A stretch of DNA of 64,000 nucleotides from assembly GCA_019188255.1 (NCBI GenBank), contig JAETXT010000006.1, forward strand, positions 868,001 through 932,000. The letters run 5' to 3'. The first letter of the stretch is position 1, and each line of letters begins with the position of its first letter. The notes beneath the pieces were generated by a model. It worked only from the letters and a program-made list of their open reading frames with translations, did no database searches and was not told the origin of the DNA. Positions 1-8,960 of this stretch are shown here, piece after piece. This DNA is from Verticillium longisporum (taxonomy: Eukaryota > Ascomycota > Sordariomycetes > Glomerellales > Plectosphaerellaceae). The position numbers were made by a program, and so were the translations under genes.

Positions 1-470
1 AAAGTTCGATTTAGATATCGAGATAGCTTAACGTTGCAATCCAAGGCCTAAAGCAGTATAGGCGATATATACTTACCCCTAACCCTGCCTCCTCTAGATA
101 TACTTATAGCCCTAGTAGCCGCAGTACTTATAGCTATTAAAAATCAGGTACTTAGACTATTTACTAAAGCAGATTATACTCCTAAATATAAGCTTATCGA
201 TAGCGTTAACTTAGAGACGGTACGGGGCGTAACGCAATAATAAGTACTCTATATACTATATTAGTCGTTACTCGGAGACCCACCCTGCTATTGTACCGGG
301 CCCCTAGGTCCCTGAATCCCTGAAGCGATATACTATAACCTATTGATCAGTTTAAAGTCATTTATCAATAAGTTTAGAGCTTTCCTATAGGTGTTATAAG
401 GCAATTCTTATACCTGGTACGGGGCGTAAGGTGAAAATAAGGTACTCTATAGAGCTCGGCCAGATCCCAG
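1..470. other. RIP-mutated AT-rich edge, no gene
   Basis: The sequence is TpA-rich and poor in CpA and TpG, as expected after repeat-induced point mutation, and no coding frame is readable. It contains a direct repeat described separately. Composition returns to normal between about 440 and 480, which marks the edge of the gene island. Confidence 0.7.
219..451 (+). repeat. pair of ~35-base direct repeats, 197 bases apart
   Basis: The string GGTACGGGGCGTAA starts at 219 and again at 416. In both places it is followed by an A-rich stretch and then by GTACTCTATA, so about 35 bases are repeated with a few differences. The pair could be the remains of two short LTRs or an internal repeat of an old element. 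No internal coding sequence supports either reading. Confidence 0.5.
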
Positions 471-1719
471 CTTCGGCGCCTGGGTGTGTATAGGTCCGTT
501 TAGGACACCCACCAGCACCGGGCTGATGGATGGCTTGGAAAACGATATGCGCAATCTAGCTAGCGTTAGCGCCGGGCCGTGCCAAGGATGCATATCGGCG
601 TTTGGATTGCCATAATACCGCCGGTTGAATATGGAATTCAGGAAAGTGTCTTTCGCATTAAACTATACTATCATTCGAAACCGATATTATACAGTTCGTA
701 ACGGATTACAAATTTCCAGAATCAGCGATATAGGACGCGAGCCGCGCCGCTACACTGACTAAGCAGACGACCTACCGTCATGTGCCCGGGCTGCTGACTC
801 TCAGTAACAGCGTAGCAATTGATGCGATCAGCTCATACGCATCGGTCGTGAGCGATTGATCTAGGCAGTTTCATTAGACCTCTCGAGAACTCTCCCCGCA
901 GGCGTGTCTTCTTCTGTATGGAACGAGAATGACAGCATTGACTTCTCCAAGTCTGTTGGCAGATTGCGTGTCAGATCTGTCTTTGGTCTTGAGGGTAACA
1001 AATTGGACAAAAATGACGGAGAACGCCATATAGGAGTTGTGTATCGTGGATCGAGGTAAGGATTGCATAATGTGGGGAGACATGCGCTACACGGGTCGGA
1101 GCCCCTATTTTTGACTGCGGATGTCATTTCCTAGGGGTGAACTGATTTGATCATGATAGGCTGGATCTAGGAGATAGATGTTGGATACACGAGTGGGTCT
1201 TCAGGATTCAGTCAGAATGGGATTATTTTGTACGGTTCAGGGCCGATCTACTAGTGATGAGGCTGGTGATTGTGTCGTCGTTCTGGTTCTGTTCTCTGTT
1301 CGATGAGCGGGGTTTCATTCCTGGATCCTCGTTACTTCCGATGCTCTTGAGTATATGTGCCTCACGTTGTTCTACGTATCTCTAGCGCTGTTGGTTCAAG
1401 TAATGGGTATAAGGAGGCCAGTCAATTTGAGGTATTATACTGGATGCTAGCATGGGGGCCTATGGAACGGCTGGGTGATGAGGAGGTGTTAGACATGGCT
1501 TGGATGAAGAGGTGGGCTTTTGCAGTGTACGAAGAGAGTCTGAAGGCTTCGGGGTTCGTCTCGTGAGTCATTATCTCAACATAATCGAAATAATATCACA
1601 TAATGGTTAAACAGAAACGATGAAATATAAGGAATAAGAGCGTGTCACGTGTAACTAAGATGAAAAACAACCGCATTGTTCAAGAAACAAACAGAGACAG
1701 CCGGAATTCCGCCGCACCA
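471..1719. other. unassigned normal-composition DNA
   Basis: This stretch is not RIP-mutated, but I recognise no gene in it. A 69-codon open frame at 1357-1566 on the plus strand starts with GTG. Its last third (a Trp-, Met- and Glu-rich run ending in ASGFVS and a stop) could be the last exon of a decayed gene. I could not connect it to an upstream exon. Confidence 0.4.
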
Positions 1720-3098
1720 TCACTTGCCCTTACGTCTCCCCGAGCTTGATCCGTGTTTACGTTCTCTCTTGTTGCTTTTCTTACTTCCCGAAGACTGGCT
1801 TTGAGGCGCCGCTTCTATGTTGCGGGCCCAGAAGTATTGTCCATGCTCGTCAATGAATTGCCAGAACACACCTTGATCGGTGTGGCGTTCCTCCCAGTCT
1901 TCGATTTGGGTGTGAAAAGTCTCGCCCTCTTCGGTAATGCAACGGACCCTTCCGCCAGACTTCTCTTGAGCTTCGACAAGAATGTAATCATTTCGAGGTT
2001 CTACCGGAGACTGACTCTGGCTTGAATTCGGTGAATGTTGCGGATTGACAAGCGAGGCTCCTGATGGTAGATTCTTCTCCGAGAAGCCTGTTGTATTGTG
2101 AATGAATAATCCAGCCTCTTGCTCCATCCAGCTGTCGAGAGGTGGATAACCGCATTCAATACTGGCGTTTCCTCCGCTGGCCATGAAGGATAAGCAAATA
2201 GTGCCAATTTGATGGTGAGTTTCCCCTTGCCGTGCGCGTTCCATGGAATTGCTGCGTATTCTGGAAACTGGAAATCGATGCTACCCGGATGGGTGTCATC
2301 GTAAGACGCTGCACTAAAAGAATCAAGTGACATGGCATCCATACCATGTGACAAATCTGTGCTGCCGGATGCGACTCTCTGGTGAGATGGCTGAGAGTGC
2401 TGCCGTTCAGGCCGTCCTGCAGCCAGCCCTCGTCCCACATACTCTTTAGAGATTCGCAAAACCACGAGATGCAAGTCTGTAATGATAAATCCGTAACGAC
2501 ATGCCGCGTCTGACATGTACGTGGTGACCTGCGAAACTGGCAGGCTCCATTCCTCTCTTTCGCTGCCTCTGCTCGATCGTTCCATCTCTGGGTACCATTT
2601 CTTTGAAACTTTCGTATCCCCTGGAAGAAGATTCAGGTATGTGCCTTCGAACGTGCGATCATATGAGATGAGGGCCCAGTCTGCGGTCCCGCTCCAGGTC
2701 CCTGATCCAAGGTAAATCGCATCCGGGTGACGTCGAAGAACCCGGTTGGCGATTTGGAACGCAGCGTTAATGGTGGGGAACATGAACCTAACCAGATGAA
2801 ATTCAAGGATGCGCTCATCACACATCTGCTGATCGTAGCGAGAACTGATATCAATCGAAGGTGGATTATTCCAGCTCGCTGTTAGCACCTTGCGGTACAT
2901 TGAGAAGAGATTTTCGTAGGTAAAATCTTCCCATGGCCGCCAGCCATCAACTGGTATCCAAAAGTCGCCTCTCGTATTACCGCCCGGAGGCACAAAACTG
3001 GCATCCAAAGGTGGTTGGTGTGCAAGCAGAGCGTCGAGAACTGTCGGCATCTTGATGCAAACTTGCCAGAGAGATAGGTGGCCAAAGGTGCGTGACAC
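1720..3098 (-). pseudogene. fungal PD-(D/E)XK-nuclease-like hypothetical protein, frameshifted
   Basis: The first frame runs from 3098 and a second frame runs to the stop at 1720. An alternative start is Met17 at 3050, which fits the family look better. What is seen: a block GTADWALI around residue 140, then LLPGDTKVSKKW with D161-x-K163, then EEWSLPVSQVTTYM and CRYGFIITDLHLVVLR. This acidic, acidic-x-Lys, Gln order resembles a PD-(D/E)XK nuclease core, but catalytic activity is inference. The first frame is convincing up to LTIKLALF (residues 294-301). From there the second frame carries the sense (MASGGN, YPPLDSW, then a Trp/Tyr-rich end with DWEERHTDQGVFWQFIDE and a basic tail). The switch falls at the AAA at 2196-2198. 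No GT-AG pair I tried there restores the frame, so a one-base deletion is the simplest reading. Proteins of this kind are common in filamentous fungi and have no known function. The next gene is divergent. Confidence 0.6.
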
Positions 3099-3683
3099 AG
3101 AAAGTTCTTGGCCATGAACAATATCTCATAGGGTTCCGAGAGAGCCATTTTATCGGGCATCTCTGAACGGTTCCAGAAAATCTAATCTACTAAAATATGT
3201 GATTTGCACTTCGAAGTCCCATGCGTGACTTAACCCACGCACAGCTCTGTCGTGCAGTTGGTAAGGCCCACGTTCGTGCGTGACGGCGGTGCCCAGATTC
3301 TTACACCCCAAGTGCAGATTCTTGCACCCCATGTGCCCAGATGCTTGCACCCCGGGTGCCCAGATGCTTGCCCCCCGGGTGCCCAGATTCTTGCACCCCA
3401 GGTGCCTGTCATTTTCTTTAGGAAACGGTCGCGCAGGCGCAGGATGGGTACGAGCGAGGCGCTCAAGATTGTGCACCACTTATTTGGCTCGCACCAGTGG
3501 CGCCATCGGGCTCGTGCACTTTACAGCCACGGGAGACGAGGTCCGTGCGTGCTGTGCGTAATATGATCAGAACACCTCTCCGAAAACCCACGCTGCTCCA
3601 TCCCCTTCAGTCCGTCGGAGAAGGACATCAGCTTCATAGAATCAGACGACATCTCTACAATCTCAGCACACCTTCGCTAAAAC
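3099..3683. other. shared upstream region of two divergent genes
   Basis: About 585 bases separate the start of the minus-strand nuclease-like gene from the start of the plus-strand kinase-like gene. The region holds the minisatellite at 3289-3406 and otherwise no coding signal. Short open frames across the minisatellite on both strands simply translate the repeat. Confidence 0.5.
3289..3406 (+). repeat. minisatellite, ~23-base unit, 5 copies
   Basis: Five imperfect copies of a unit close to GGTGCCCAGATTCTTGCACC (followed by CCA or CCG) are seen at 3289-3310, 3311-3331, 3332-3354, 3355-3377 and 3378-3400. A partial sixth ends at 3406. Each unit has a short self-complementary core (GGTGC and GCACC), so either strand could fold into small hairpins. 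Copies differ by substitutions and by a 2-base deletion in the second unit. Confidence 0.85.
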
Positions 3684-4627
3684 ATGCAATCATCCCGGAG
3701 AGTCCATCTGGAAAATAACGGATGCGGTCCGACGACCAGGCAAGCCTTTGAGGAATTTCGTCGAAGAGCCGACAAGGAGCCTTTTCTCACACAGCAATCC
3801 ATGCTGGTCGATCCTGCCTGCACCTTCAAGGATTTTTGTCGCCCATTGTTAAGATCTTATCAACTCCAAGGTCAAGACGAAATCGCATGGAAAACCCGAC
3901 TTGGCCATGGCATGGACGGAATAATTTGGAAGGTTAGTATCGGCGACGGTACCTACGCTATCAAGGTGGTAAGTATTCCTGCGTCCTCTACAGCACGGCT
4001 GACCATCTCATGTTCCTATGGTTTTGGGATAATGTGGCTCCCGGCGAACGACGTTATTGGGCTGTCCAGCGGGAATGCCACAACGCCGCCCTACTCCAGA
4101 TGATACAGGCTGCGGTCAACAACTCTTCTGAACCGATATACCTGAAAGCGGAACCAAAAACACACGGAGATGCCGTCAAGAACCTTCATGCATTCTCAGA
4201 CGAGGGCCGAAAAACATGCAGATATAAGGGGCGGCCAGATTCGATCTCGTATTCCTCTACACCGCGATTGAGACGGTGTTATGGTTGGACGAAAGTTCAC
4301 GGCAAAGACCTGTGGGCTTTGGGTCCTGGCCTGCAACCCCCCGATGTCACTATAGGTGGCATCAGACGGCATATCAGGCGAGACGAAGAATACTACGCAA
4401 TCGTTTACGAATTTCTCTCGGAAGGCAAGATTTCGACAAATGCCGCCGCCGTGCAACAGGAACTGGACTTCTTCTGGCGAGTAGGATTCTGCTTCGTTCC
4501 TCTCCGGAAAGTGAATTGGATAGATGGGGTCTTGTTAGATATGGCGGACATCGTCTGCCCCTGGCATGCTGCGTGGCACTTCACACGATACAAGCGATGT
4601 AACGCCGACATTCTGTTGACTGCTTGA
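3684..4627 (+). pseudogene. fungal kinase-like protein with a broken 3' splice site
   Basis: Exon 1 (3684-3968) encodes 95 residues ending in GHGMDGIIWKVSIGDGTYAIKV, which looks like a kinase glycine-rich loop followed by the VAIK-type lysine (K94). The frame resumes at 4022 with FWDNVAPGERRYWAVQRECHN and continues through AALLQMIQAA, FSDEGR, EEYYAIVYEFLSEG, ELDFFWRVGFCFVP and LLDMADIVCPWHAAWH to the stop at 4625-4627. Fungal kinase-like proteins have this order, with DMADIV in the place of the metal-binding DFG and no clear HRD loop, so activity is doubtful. The gap 3969-4021 is a typical 53-base intron: donor GTAAGT, branch-like GCTGAC at 3998. It ends in GG at 4020-4021 instead of AG. No other AG in the interval restores the frame. 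The gene is therefore probably inactive, or spliced at a non-canonical site. Confidence 0.65.
3969..4021 (+). other. intron with mutated acceptor
   Basis: The 53-base intron separates KV from FWD in the kinase-like gene. The donor GTAAGT and the branch-like CTGAC are intact. The acceptor dinucleotide at 4020-4021 reads GG. The only AG in between (3992-3993) would give a 25-base intron and the wrong frame. Confidence 0.6.
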
Positions 4628-5896
4628 AGGGGGTAATTGTGGTATTGCTCACCGTAATTTCGTACAGCTTTTCAATTCCTAACAACTCTTGAGGAGTTCC
4701 CTCGCGTACTTTTCTCTCTCGAGCACGTCGTGGCGTCATAGCTGCCGGCTTAACAGGCAGGTGTGACTCGGTAGCGGGTTAAAGCCCAGTGGAGCTGCTT
4801 GCCTAGGACAAGACAGATCGCTACATCGAAAAGCACTAGTTGTGCCTGAAGCAGGGCACAATAAGGAAGCTTACACCGGGGCCCGGCAAGTGCCTCTATT
4901 CCTCTTCTTCCAACTCTGCTCAGGATAGATGCACACGTCACCCAATGCTTGGTATGGTCTGAGCGTTCTTCAGCGCCAGAGAACATCCTCCAACAACACA
5001 TTTGGTTTTGCCAGGTATGAGTAGGCGGCTGTCAAATTCAAGACTGCTTGACTGATGTGTGTGTGTCATAGACCGAGGTATCGACGCTACTTGCGAGACC
5101 ACACCAGCTTCCTGCGCACCGTGGTTCGATTTCTGACGGGATGGATGGATCTGTGGATGGAGAGCACGAGGACCTGGGATTGCAGCCTCCTCTACAGTAT
5201 ACAGCTCAACAGAGTGCTACGGCAGAGCCTACTTTGTCTAGCCGAAGTCCCGATCGCGAATGTCAGGACCAAGAAAATGTCTTTCAAGGGCCACAGGCCC
5301 TTGTGCTGCACTTCACTATCACTTTGTTTGTCAAACCTACGACACTGCGATCAATTGCGTGGAGACTCGACGCGTCGTTGACGCGCTACGATCTCGCGTG
5401 CCCACCACCATCGAAATGCAGACTGCGTAAAGCCGCGTTCCTTGTGAGATTGACCCTCCTGTCCGGATATAATGGCACTAAAAACCGGGTCTGTCGGATA
5501 TCACAATATTCCTTCAGTGGGGCGGTGAAGGGCCACGATGAAACGGACAAGCCCCGCGCCCGAAGGGAAGGGGGGGGAAAAAGGTCAAGTAGAACAAGAA
5601 GGACAGTCACCAATTTGAGGATCGATCTAATAAATCCACCTTATCGTGATTAAACCAGTTCACCCCGTAAATCCAACATTCCTTGGCTTCGCTAAAGCAC
5701 GACAGCTGCGGGTCAATTGACCTGACTCGTTTCTTGGTACTTGCAAGACCCGGATAATCAGGATGCTATTACCCAACTAAACAGTATTATTTGCAATCGA
5801 GCTGGTGAAACTGGGGCGCGGGGAAATCGAACGTTCATAGTTCACAAACGTCGCTCCAAAGAACTTTGCCAGGTCCCAGACCACTGCACCATCAAC
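4628..5896. other. unassigned intergenic DNA
   Basis: The composition is normal and there is no RIP signature. A 170-codon frame at 5141-5653 and several shorter frames are open. They lack recognisable domains and natural-looking protein composition, so I do not call them genes. The last part holds the promoter region of the zinc-finger gene; no clear TATA element was seen. Confidence 0.4.
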
Positions 5897-7077
5897 ATGG
5901 AGTCCCACTCTAGCCAGTGCTTCATTTGCTCCATCCAATTTTCCACCCCCGAGAAGCTTCGCGAGCATGTATGGCACTACCAGGTACGTAAAATTCACTG
6001 TCGCTTCGACGCATCTGATCAACATGCAGACTGAGATCACGGCACTTTTTGTGAGGTTGCATCAACTACTTGCGCATCAGGACCAAGGCCCCCGGCAGCC
6101 TAAGGTCACCGGCCATCCTAGACGAGCTGCAATTAAACAACGTGGGAAATCCGAGGCAAGGAGCTCGAGCTTTCGGCTGAATCCAGCACCCTTCGCTCAA
6201 GAGGAACTGGGATCGCCTACTGGAGTTACTGAAGCTGTCACAACTCTCAAATTCCGACCGAAGCCGAGCATGAGATGCCCTCATGACGACTGTCAGAATC
6301 ATTCGAACACATTCACAAGGACGCAGGATCTCGTACGGCACTTTGCTAGACGTATGATGCTTATGACGGCTTGTTTTCGGGGAAAGATTACTGAATTTCC
6401 TTACAGACGTGCGGTGCGACGAATTTTGTACATTCTGCTCTACAACTTATACCCAAGCGCACAAGTATATCGGCCACAAGTGCGTGAGTCGTGGGCCGGA
6501 ACATCAGCGGGCCTACATCAAAACCCGCGTTGATGCGCTGCGGGACCGAGCCAGGCGTGAGCTGAGTGACAAGGACAACATCGACAAGCTCCAGCCGGAT
6601 TTGAATCACGCGAAGAGGTTGAAACCCGTGCACCCACGAAGTACAGATGACGCCTCGATTGTTTCATTTCCCCGCCTTCATACAGTCAATGCGCTTCGCG
6701 AACCACATCTCTCACATGCCACCCCAGGGTCTTTGGCGCAGAGCGTCCCGGCCACGACCGTCTCCGTTGCACTAGACGAGCTCAACGCTCATCAGCCTGC
6801 AAATTCGCCCGCCACCCAACCGGCTCACAACGTCGATATGGATGGTGTAGCATCTTTCACCTATCAACCTTACAACTTGACTCCGCTCTTCTCTCCGCTC
6901 AATTCTGACTGGCAATCACAACTGCAGCTTCCTGATCCATTATGGGCTTTACAACCCGCCAACAGCGAAGGGTCCTTGATGGGCTTTTTAGGAGGGTTGA
7001 GCTCAAGTAAGGATTTGGTCGGTGTTGTTGAACCGAGCGATGATGTTGCCTCCTCTGAGCCTTCTTTCGCAATGTAG
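5897..7077 (+). CDS. C2H2-type zinc-finger protein, probable transcription factor
   Basis: Gene model: exons 5897-5983, 6030-6351 and 6407-7077, giving 359 residues. Intron 1 (46 bases) starts GTACGT and ends GCAG. Intron 2 (55 bases) starts GTATGA and ends ACAG. Both junctions keep the frame and the second completes a finger. Finger 1 is residues 8-27 (C8, C11, H24, H27; the His spacing is short). A second module spans exons 2 and 3 with CPHDDC, then LVRHFARRH. It is followed at once by CDEFCTFC and HKYIGHKC, a Cys-rich variant finger. The middle of exon 2 is basic and Ser-rich. The C-terminal half is rich in Pro, Ser, Asn and Gln, as in an activation region. Nuclear DNA binding is inferred from the fingers; targets are unknown. 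The ATG at 5897 is chosen because it directly precedes finger 1 and its exon ends on a good donor. The gene is convergent with the next one, 36 bases between stops. Confidence 0.72.
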
Positions 7078-7113
7078 GTCGTGAAGTTTCGGCAAGGCCT
7101 GCTTGGAGCAGGG

Positions 7114-7764
7114 CTAGTGTTTCTCGGGCTTCATTTCTCTAGTGGTATCCATACCGTAGGCAATAGTAAATCCGGATTTCCGTTCGAATAGCATTCTAGT
7201 GTCTAGAATAATTCTATGCCACGTTAATCGTGCTATCCCCAAGCAAAGGGTAACAGCTTCGTGTCAGACTTACATGCCACCCTTCTCCAACCGGATCAAT
7301 ACGGGCTCGTACCCTGCTTTCTTCATAGAAGGAGGCGAAGCTTCGAACAGGCCATTAGAAGAAAAGACAACTGCCATGTCGCCAATATGGGAGCCACCAT
7401 AAAGCTTCACTTCTGAGCCAGCGCTCCACATGGAAACCACCAAACGAGGCGGATTCGGTTGTGGCCAAAAGCAAAATATCTGGCCTGGCTCTGGACCAAA
7501 TGTATGGCAGCGCTTCGGGTTATCATGATCGAGGAATGGCTCAAGGATTTTCCTAGAATCCTCGACAATGTCAGTTGGAAATGAACGGTAGCTTTGCATT
7601 ATGCCCTGACTTACCTCGTTTCCATTCACGAGGGATTGGAAGTAATCCCAGCTTGCCGCCTTGGTAGACAGGCCCTGGCCATCCACTTCAGCGACTTTCT
7701 GTCCGATGGCTTCATCCTCCAAACATAAGAACCCGTATTGCCTGAAGTTCTCGGCGGGATCCAT
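7114..7764 (-). CDS. conserved fungal hypothetical protein, two exons
   Basis: Exon 1 is 7764-7274 and exon 2 is 7213-7114, joined over a 60-base intron with donor GTAAGT (7273-7268) and acceptor TAG (7216-7214). The product is 196 residues. Without splicing the frame would stop right after EKGGM. With splicing it continues as GIIILDTRMLFERKSGFTI, which completes a blocky pattern: AGSEVKLYGGSHIGD, then NGLFEASPPSMKKAGYE, then an LDxRxxFExxxGxxIxYG end. I remember this pattern from small hypothetical proteins of filamentous fungi. There is no signal peptide and no membrane segment. The alternation of short strand-like blocks suggests a beta-rich fold, but I cannot name one and claim no function. 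The start at 7764 is the first ATG of the frame. Confidence 0.65.
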
Positions 7765-7924
7765 CGCAAACGCAGGCTCAACTCAGAGGAGAATTAAGAA
7801 GTAACTTTTACGTTTCCCACCAAGGATGACGTGTTTCGCCACGAGGGGTTGGGCAGAAACCACCTTATCTTATCGCAACCCCGCCCCGAACAAACGCATG
7901 AGCACGGTTCGCCACTGCCAAACG

Positions 7925-7932
7925 TATAAATA
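7925..7932 (+). promoter_or_regulatory. TATAAATA box upstream of the small CxxC ORF
   Basis: TATAAATA lies at 7925-7932, about 175 bases before the ATG at 8106, with no gene on the plus strand in between. Position and orientation fit a core promoter for the small ORF. This is based only on the match. Confidence 0.3.
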
Positions 7933-8105
7933 TGGATGGCTCGTCACATAGGTCTCTAAGTGTCCGCCAAGCGGTGACATGACAGGCGTCAGACACCTCG
8001 CTCCAGCGCTTTCACGAGCACCAGCTCTGTATGGTGACATTTTCTGGCTTGAGCAGAGTTTCAAAATTCCAACATCTACTGACATATCTCAGGTTTAAAG
8101 TCAAA

Positions 8106-8207
8106 ATGCCCGAGTGCCCCTACTGTGAGAGCGGCATCACCCCTGAAGGCTTCATCTGCACGAGGTGCAAGCACGCGAAGGAGACCGCGAGAACTATCAT
8201 CACATAG
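8106..8207 (+). CDS. 33-residue double-CxxC (zinc-ribbon-like) small protein
   Basis: The ORF reads MPECPYCESGITPEGFICTR and continues CKHAKETARTIIT before a TAG stop at 8205-8207. Two CxxC knuckles (CPYC at residues 4-7 and CTRC at 18-21) are 10 residues apart, the layout of a minimal zinc ribbon or rubredoxin-like knuckle. The start context CAAAATGCC is favourable for translation. A TATAAATA element lies upstream. The ORF is short enough for chance, but paired CxxC motifs next to the start codon are unlikely in random sequence. It might also be the first exon of a longer gene, although I see no donor before the stop. Role unknown; metal binding is inference. Confidence 0.5.
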   Translation: MPECPYCESGITPEGFICTRCKHAKETARTIIT

Positions 8208-8960
8208 TCATCGGCTTGGTTTGGAGTACGCTGGAGACGTGACGGGATGGATCAATCTGGGACTTCGCACGGCACATTACACTTTAACTCGCAATTTGGT
8301 TTTTCTACGGGCAACTGAGAGCCGTGAATAAATTAAGTTGTCTCATCACATGGTTACTCTCTCATGATACTGAGCCGTTGCCACGTAGCAAAATTGACCT
8401 CTCGTCTTGGGTGCGCGATCAATCGGTGCCCAAATTGAGGCACCCTGCGTCATGCCCAGCGAAGTGTGCTTGGTTTAATGCACCTAACGGAAGGTGCTGG
8501 ATTTTGAGCACCTACCCGCACAATGTGCTGTGTTGTTGCCCCATTCTTGGAAGACGGCCTCCGGTCCTACTGGTGCAGCAAGGCCTCAACTCATCAATTT
8601 CCCACCATTCAAACCCTGAAACGCACGAGTCTCGTCTCCTACGATTCAAGGAACATCTTGACTGATGCCCTTGATCTCCATCTATAGCCTGGGCTCTTGT
8701 AATGTGCACTTGGACTACGTGCCAAAGCATTGCCGACGAAGACAGCGAGTAGTGCCACTATTGCTCAATCCTCCCTGCTTAATTCTCTGTCGTCAATCCA
8801 TCCTGAAATCGCTGGTACGACTGCATCACTTGCCCAAAAGTGCATTAAAGCGCATTAAGCTATTGCAGTATACTGCTTTTCTCCGTTTCTCGTAATACGG
8901 CGGAGTGTGGGCCAAGCCGGGGCTATGTCGACCTCGCTAGTCTTCCCGAAACGGGACGGT
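8208..8960. other. unassigned normal-composition DNA at the island edge
   Basis: Open frames of 68-113 codons occur on both strands, none with a recognisable domain. Composition stays normal to about 8960 and changes to RIP-type sequence by about 9060. Confidence 0.4.

Noticed and set aside
861..1127. 88-codon minus-strand ORF
   Set aside because: Composition and overlapping second frame suggest chance; no recognisable motif.
1357..1566. 69-codon ORF with a Trp/Met-rich end
   Set aside because: It starts with GTG and has no upstream exon that I could join. Kept only as a remark in the unassigned stretch.
3150..3566. ORFs of 78-109 codons with repeated GCKNLGT or LHPRC-like blocks
   Set aside because: These translate the 23-base minisatellite on both strands and in several frames, so the repeated residues are not evidence of a protein.
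5141..5653. 170-codon plus-strand ORF
   Set aside because: No domain, no homologous-looking blocks, and many basic and Ser/Thr residues in a pattern typical of non-coding frames. No promoter or intron evidence.
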